Position numbers and translations under genes: made by a program. The notes under the pieces were generated by a model. It saw only the letters and a list, made by a program, of their open reading frames with translations. It was not told where the DNA came from and ran no database searches. 64,000 nucleotides of DNA from Laedolimicola ammoniilytica (GTDB lineage Bacteria; Bacillota; Clostridia; Lachnospirales; Lachnospiraceae): positions 62,001-126,000 of the forward strand of contig NZ_JAOQKC010000005.1 of NCBI RefSeq assembly GCF_025567165.1, given 5' to 3'. Positions 59,328-64,000 of this stretch are shown here, piece by piece (position 1 is the stretch's first letter; each line of letters opens with the position of its first letter).

Positions 59328-62300
59328 TTACTTCATCCGACGTATATTTTCAATACGTTTCTCCACAACTTTTACATTTCCTTTACCGAAGCTTTGCTCA
59401 AGCCTGACCACCAAATCCTGATCCGCATTCACATTTCTGCCGGCCGGGAGGCGCTTGACGCTCTTCTCCGCCGCCGCGTAGAGCACCACCGGATCCTTGC
59501 CGTCGCTGTCGGCGATCAGATCAAGCAGCTCCGGCTCCCGTTCCAGGCAGGCCGCCTGATTGGGAAACTGGATCCACAGCTCCTTTCTGCCCGCGTCAAA
59601 GGGGATAATCCGGTCGCAGATGAGCTTGCCCGCCCGGTCGTCGCCCACGTCCGCGTGACCGCCGATGAAGATCTTCGCGTCCTCCTGCAGAGCCTCGGCG
59701 CTTCGCTCATATACATTCGGAAATACGACCACTTCCACGGTACCCAGCAGATCCTCGATCTGCAGGAAGGCCATAACCTTATTGTTCTTGGTGTATTTGA
59801 TGGTTTTGCCGGTGATCATGCCGCCGATGACCACGGACTCCCCGTCGTGCACCTTGGTAGCTCCGGTCTCCTCATCCAGGGCAAAATCGGTGGTCACTGC
59901 CGTGATATTTTTCTTCCAGCGGTCCATGTATTCCTCCAGCGGATGACCGCTGACGTAGACGCCCAGCACTTCTTTTTCAAAGGAAAGCATGAGCTCCTTC
60001 GGGTACTCGTCCACATCAGGCAACCTGGTCTGGAAGCTGGCTTTCTCCTCCTCGCCCACCAGGTCGAACAGAGAGAGCTGGCCGGTCATCATAGTCTTCT
60101 GGCTCTGGGCCACCCCGTCCATGATACTGGCGTAGGCCATCATAAACTGCTGTCGGTTGCCACCCAGGCTGTCCAGAGCGCCCGCCTTGATCAGGTTTTC
60201 CACTACGCGCTTATTCACGTCCTTACCGCCCATGCGCTCGATGAAATCTGTCAGGCTTTTGAACCGGCCCGCCAGCTGCCTCTCCTCGATGATGGATTCC
60301 ACCACCGGGCGGCCGATGCTCTTAATGGCGCAGAGCGCAAAGCGGATGGCGCCGTCGGATACGGAGAACCGGGCCTCGCCCTCGTTGATATCCGGGGGCA
60401 GAATATCGATTCCCATCTGCCGGCAGGTCAGGATATACTCGGATACCTTTCCGGAATTGTCGATGACGGAGGTCATCAGCGCCGCCATGAATTCCACCGG
60501 ATAATAATATTTCAGCCAGGCCGTCTGATAAGCCACCACTGCGTAAGCCGCCGCGTGGGATTTGTTGAAGGCATACTTGGCAAAATCTATCATTTCATCG
60601 TAAATCTTCTGGGCCGTCTGCTCGGGAATGCCGTTTGCGATACAGCCGGGCACGCCCTCCTCCGGGTTTCCGAAGACGAAATTCTGACGCTCCTTCTCCA
60701 TGACCGCAGCCTTCTTCTTGGACATGGCGCGGCGCACCAGATCGCTTCGACCCAGGGTATAGCCCGCCAGCTTCTGCACGATCTGCATAACCTGCTCCTG
60801 GTAAACGATACATCCATAGGTGGGTTTCAGGATCTCCTCCAGCTGGGAACAGTCGTAGGTGATGCTCTCCGGGTGATCCTTACCCTTGATATACTGGGGA
60901 ATGAAGTCCATGGGGCCCGGGCGGTACAGGGAGATACCGGCGATGACGTCCTCCATGCTCTTTGGTTTCAGCTCCTTCATGAATCCCTTCATGCCGCTGC
61001 TTTCCAGCTGGAACACGCCGTCGGTCCTGCCGGTTCCAAGAGAAGCGTAGACTGCCGGGTCGTCATAATTGATTTTATCGATGTCAATAGTCTGTCCGGT
61101 TCGCTCGGACGCCATACGGACCGCGTCCTGGATCACCGTCAGAGTACGCAGTCCCAGAAAATCCATTTTCAGAAGGCCCAGCTCCTCCAGGGTCGTCATG
61201 ACAAACTGGGTCGTAATGGAACCATCGGAAGCCCGGGACAGGGGCACGTATTCGTCCACGGCCTTCTGGCTGATGACGACGCCCGCCGCGTGCATGGAGG
61301 TGTGTCTGGGAAGTCCCTCCAGGCGCATGGACATGTCGATGAGCTCCTGCACCTGCGGATCGTTTTCGTAGCTCTTCCGAAGCTCCGGATTCATTTTCAG
61401 GGCCTTTTCCAGGGTAATATTCAGCTCCTGTGGCACCATTTTCGCAATGGAATCCACGAAATTATAGGGTAAATCCATCACCCGGCCCACGTCCCGGATG
61501 ACGCCCCGGGCCGCCAGGGTACCGAAGGTGACGATCTGCACCACCCGGTCCTTGCCGTATTTCCGCACCACATAATCGATCACCTCCTGCCGCCGTTCAT
61601 AGCAGAAGTCAATATCGATATCCGGCATGGACACACGCTCCGGGTTCAGAAAGCGCTCAAACAGCAGCTGATAGCGCATGGGATCAATATTGGTGATCCC
61701 CATGGTATAGGAAACAATGCTTCCGGCCGCGGATCCGCGTCCCGGTCCCACTGCGATTCCATGTTCCCTGGCGTAATGGATAAAGTCCCAGACAATCAGG
61801 AAATAATCCACGTAGCCCATATTTTTGATCACGCCCAGCTCATAGGTCAGACGATCCCGCATGGTACCGTCATCGTCCGGGTAGCGCTCTGCCAGTCCGT
61901 CAAAGCAGAGCTTATTCAGATATTCCCAGGAAGTATAGCCCTCCGGCACATCGTATTTGGGAAGCTTGGTAACGCCGAATTCAATCTCCACATTACAACG
62001 CTCCGCGATTTTCCCTGTATTTTCCAGCGCCTCTTTCGCATACGGAAAAAGCGCTTCCATTTCCTCCGGGGATTTCACATAATACTGACCGCCCTCGTAG
62101 CGCATCCGGTCTTCGTCCGCCAGCTTCTTGCCGGTCTGGATACAGAGCAGGATATCATGGGGCTTCACGTCCTGCGCATAGGTATAATGACAGTCATTGG
62201 TGGCTACCAGGGGGATCTGAAGCTCCTGACTCATACGCAGCAACGCCTGATTCACGGTCTTCTGTTCCGGAATGCCGTGATCCTGCAGCTCCAGGAAATA

Positions 62301-62810
62301 ATTTCCTTTTCCAAAGACTGCTTCATATTTTAAAGCAGATTTTTTTGCTTCCTCATAGAGTCCCTTCTGGATATACCGGGGCACCTCGCCCGCCAGGCAG
62401 GCAGACAGGGCGATGATTCCCTCATGAAACTCCTGCAGGACCTCCATATCCACACGGGGCTTGTAGTAAAAGCCTTCCACATAGCCGCGGGACACGATTT
62501 TCATCAGATTGGCGTAGCCCTGGTTGTTCTCCGCCAGAAGCACCAGGTGATAATACCGGTCGTCCCCTCCGGTGGTCTCCTTGTCGAAACGGGAATTGGG
62601 AGCCACGTAAACTTCACAGCCCAGGATGGGCTTGATGCCCTCCGCCCGGGCCGCCCGGTAGAAATCGATGACGCCGAACATGGCCCCATGATCCGTAATG
62701 GCCGCCGCCGTCATGCCCAGCTTCTTCACCTGGGCCACATATTCTTTTATCTTATTGGACCCGTCCAGAAGGCTGTATTCTGTATGGGTGTGTAAATGTA
62801 CGAATGACAT
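59328..62810 (-). CDS. dnaE: DNA polymerase III alpha subunit (DnaE type)
   Basis: The 1160-residue protein has the N-terminal PHP domain ('FVHLHTHTEYSLLDGSNKI', 'ITDHGAMFGVIDFY'), the polymerase palm with catalytic acids in 'VGPGRGSAAGSIVSYTMGIT' and 'MPDIDIDFCYERR' (about 365-420), the fingers, tandem helix-hairpin-helix ('SLTDFIERMGGKDVNKRVVENLIKAGALDSL') and an OB fold near 1000 ('VVIGGMITGKTIKYTKNNKVMAFLQIEDLLG'). In low-GC Gram-positives it works with PolC in replication. Complete. Confidence 0.97.
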   Translation of the reverse strand: MSFVHLHTHTEYSLLDGSNKIKEYVAQVKKLGMTAAAITDHGAMFGVIDFYRAARAEGIKPILGCEVYVAPNSRFDKETTGGDDRYYHLVLLAENNQGYANLMKIVSRGYVEGFYYKPRVDMEVLQEFHEGIIALSACLAGEVPRYIQKGLYEEAKKSALKYEAVFGKGNYFLELQDHGIPEQKTVNQALLRMSQELQIPLVATNDCHYTYAQDVKPHDILLCIQTGKKLADEDRMRYEGGQYYVKSPEEMEALFPYAKEALENTGKIAERCNVEIEFGVTKLPKYDVPEGYTSWEYLNKLCFDGLAERYPDDDGTMRDRLTYELGVIKNMGYVDYFLIVWDFIHYAREHGIAVGPGRGSAAGSIVSYTMGITNIDPMRYQLLFERFLNPERVSMPDIDIDFCYERRQEVIDYVVRKYGKDRVVQIVTFGTLAARGVIRDVGRVMDLPYNFVDSIAKMVPQELNITLEKALKMNPELRKSYENDPQVQELIDMSMRLEGLPRHTSMHAAGVVISQKAVDEYVPLSRASDGSITTQFVMTTLEELGLLKMDFLGLRTLTVIQDAVRMASERTGQTIDIDKINYDDPAVYASLGTGRTDGVFQLESSGMKGFMKELKPKSMEDVIAGISLYRPGPMDFIPQYIKGKDHPESITYDCSQLEEILKPTYGCIVYQEQVMQIVQKLAGYTLGRSDLVRRAMSKKKAAVMEKERQNFVFGNPEEGVPGCIANGIPEQTAQKIYDEMIDFAKYAFNKSHAAAYAVVAYQTAWLKYYYPVEFMAALMTSVIDNSGKVSEYILTCRQMGIDILPPDINEGEARFSVSDGAIRFALCAIKSIGRPVVESIIEERQLAGRFKSLTDFIERMGGKDVNKRVVENLIKAGALDSLGGNRQQFMMAYASIMDGVAQSQKTMMTGQLSLFDLVGEEEKASFQTRLPDVDEYPKELMLSFEKEVLGVYVSGHPLEEYMDRWKKNITAVTTDFALDEETGATKVHDGESVVIGGMITGKTIKYTKNNKVMAFLQIEDLLGTVEVVVFPNVYERSAEALQEDAKIFIGGHADVGDDRAGKLICDRIIPFDAGRKELWIQFPNQAACLEREPELLDLIADSDGKDPVVLYAAAEKSVKRLPAGRNVNADQDLVVRLEQSFGKGNVKVVEKRIENIRRMK

Positions 62811-62876
62811 GAAGTCTCCTTATAATATGTCTTGCAGCCACCTGCAAGGGCAGCCGCGCTGTCTGTGTCTGCGGTT

Positions 62877-64000
62877 TTACGATCCCAGTTTTTTACAGAT
62901 CTCATTTAAGATCTCGTGCGCAGTCTCCTCTTTGGAAAGCAGTGGCAGTTCCCGCTCTCCGTCCTTCGTCAACACGGTCACGCAATTGGTATCAGTCCCA
63001 AAGCCCGCGCCCGCCTTCCGGAGGCTGTTGGCGCAGATCAGATCGCAATTTTTGCTCTCCAGCTTTTTCTTCGCGTTGGCCAGCAGATCCTCTGTCTCCA
63101 TGGCGAAGCCGCAGAGCACCTGGCCTTCCCTTTTGTGCTCGCCCAGATATTTTAAAATATCCCGGGTTCTGGTCAGCTCGATGGAAAGTCCGCCCTCGGC
63201 CTTCTTTATTTTATAGTCTGCGGTGGTCACCGGCGTATAATCCGCCACTGCAGCGGCCTTGATAATCACATCGGACTCCTCCGCACGCTCTTTCACAGCC
63301 TCGAACATATCCTGCGCTGAGGTTACACGCACCACATTCACCAGCAGTGGCGCTTCCGCCTCCGTGTGGGCTGCCACCAGCGTCACCTCCGCGCCCCGGA
63401 GCATAGCTGCGTGGGCCAGGGCAAAGCCCATTTTCCCGGTAGAATGATTGGTGATAAAGCGTACCGGATCGATGGCTTCCCGGGTGGCTCCCGCAGTCAC
63501 CAGCACCTTTTTCCCTGCCAGATCCTTCTCGCAGGCAATTTCCTTCAGGATATATTCCAGCAGCAGCCTTTCATCGGGCATTCGTCCGTCGCCGCTGTCC
63601 CCATTGGCCAGCATACCGGTCTCCGGCGGAATGATCTCATAGCCGAAGCGGGCCAGCTTCTCCAGATTATCCTGGACGATCGGATTGTGGTACATATTGT
63701 GATTCATGGCCGGGGAAATGATTTTCTTGCAGGGGCAGGCCATGACCGTAGTAGTCAGCATATCGTCGGCAATGCCGTTCGCGATCTTGCCGATCACGTT
63801 GGCAGAGGCCGGAGCCACCAGCACCACGTCCGCCTGCTTGGCCAGCGCCACATGCTCCACACTGTACTGGAAATTCCGGTCAAAGGTGTCGATGAGGCAT
63901 TTATTGCCCGTCAGCTGCTCGAAGGTCAGCGGCGTGATAAATTCCGTAGCGTTTTTCGTCATCAGTACCTGCACGTTGGCCCCCAGTTTCCGGAGCATCC
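62877..64000 (-). CDS. coaBC: Bifunctional CoaBC (Dfp), 5' end cut by window edge
   Basis: The visible 374 codons lack about 25-30 N-terminal residues. CoaC part: 'TFEQLTGNKCLIDTF', catalytic His in 'SVEHVALAKQADVVLVAPASANVIGKIANGIADDMLTTT', 'PAMNHNMYHNPI' and the conserved Cys loop 'ETGMLANGDSGDGRM'. CoaB part from about 190: 'KKVLVTAGATREAIDPVRFITNHSTGKMG', 'AAVADYTPV' and 'KIKKAEGGLSIELTRTRDIL'. It condenses phosphopantothenate with Cys (CTP) and decarboxylates the product in coenzyme A synthesis. An internal ATG near the edge is not the true start. Confidence 0.95.
   Translation of the reverse strand, partial: MLRKLGANVQVLMTKNATEFITPLTFEQLTGNKCLIDTFDRNFQYSVEHVALAKQADVVLVAPASANVIGKIANGIADDMLTTTVMACPCKKIISPAMNHNMYHNPIVQDNLEKLARFGYEIIPPETGMLANGDSGDGRMPDERLLLEYILKEIACEKDLAGKKVLVTAGATREAIDPVRFITNHSTGKMGFALAHAAMLRGAEVTLVAAHTEAEAPLLVNVVRVTSAQDMFEAVKERAEESDVIIKAAAVADYTPVTTADYKIKKAEGGLSIELTRTRDILKYLGEHKREGQVLCGFAMETEDLLANAKKKLESKNCDLICANSLRKAGAGFGTDTNCVTVLTKDGERELPLLSKEETAHEILNEICKKLGS

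Noticed and set aside
59316..61472. 718-codon plus-strand frame opposite dnaE
   Set aside because: Antisense shadow produced by the codon use of dnaE; rich in His, Leu and Gly, no motifs.
62831..62848. Hairpin CTTGCAG/CTGCAAG between coaBC and dnaE as terminator
   Set aside because: Only seven pairs and no T tract on either strand; may be chance.

Overview
The window looks like a Firmicute chromosome of the Lachnospiraceae type (Clostridia) carrying the right-hand part of a large integrative element. The evidence is the housekeeping synteny on the right (dnaE-pfkA-rRNA methylase; greA-lysS), small families typical of that group (DUF6145-like, DUF6637-like), a LysRS with a C-terminal tRNA-binding domain, and the gene content of the element. 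Nearly all genes lie on the minus strand. The exceptions are the excisionase and integrase at the element end and one LytTR-type regulator.

Positions 1 to about 46,200 are the element. Its left end, and presumably its conjugation genes, lie outside the window. From left to right it holds: (a) a ParM-like segregation ATPase and a small partner gene cut by the window edge, a winged-helix regulator and a 54-residue DUF6440-like gene; (b) a BceRS-BceAB-like peptide-resistance module (two permeases, the distal one frameshifted, plus ATPase, intramembrane-sensing kinase and response regulator); (c) accessory genes: DUF523, a small hypothetical, an NTF2-like protein and a PadR/DUF2812 pair with a clear operator; (d) a second transporter island with one MacB-type ATPase, four giant FtsX permeases that share an N-terminal PFENDT motif (one frameshifted), two small membrane proteins and a kinase/regulator pair; (e) a tight three-gene operon of unrecognised large proteins; (f) a DNA-processing operon: NAD-dependent ligase, PcfJ-like, DUF7666-like, PcfK-like, a primase with a YodL-like tail, a protein with an ExoX-like C-terminus, RecD2-like helicase and YqaJ nuclease; (g) a long structured leader with a near-consensus promoter; (h) excisionase and tyrosine integrase, ending next to the 3' end of lysS.

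The most striking non-coding signal is an exact 14-mer (TTCTGCAACATTTG, minus strand). It occurs seven times, each just upstream of a transcription unit of region (d), plus once in front of the DUF6440-like gene near position 2,090. It looks like the binding site of the regulator encoded at 24,344-25,033 and would define an element-borne regulon. Two copies lie in a 98-bp direct repeat that flanks one gene.

Positions 46,205-64,000 are conserved chromosome: lysS, greA, dusB, lgt, birA, argF, an SPFH/NfeD pair, a SleB-type cell-wall hydrolase, a SnoaL-LytTR regulator, an rRNA methylase, pfkA, dnaE and a truncated coaBC. Clear sigma-A promoters precede greA, the NfeD/SPFH pair, the hydrolase and the LytTR gene. 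A 27-bp palindromic repeat occurs in front of lysS and argF.
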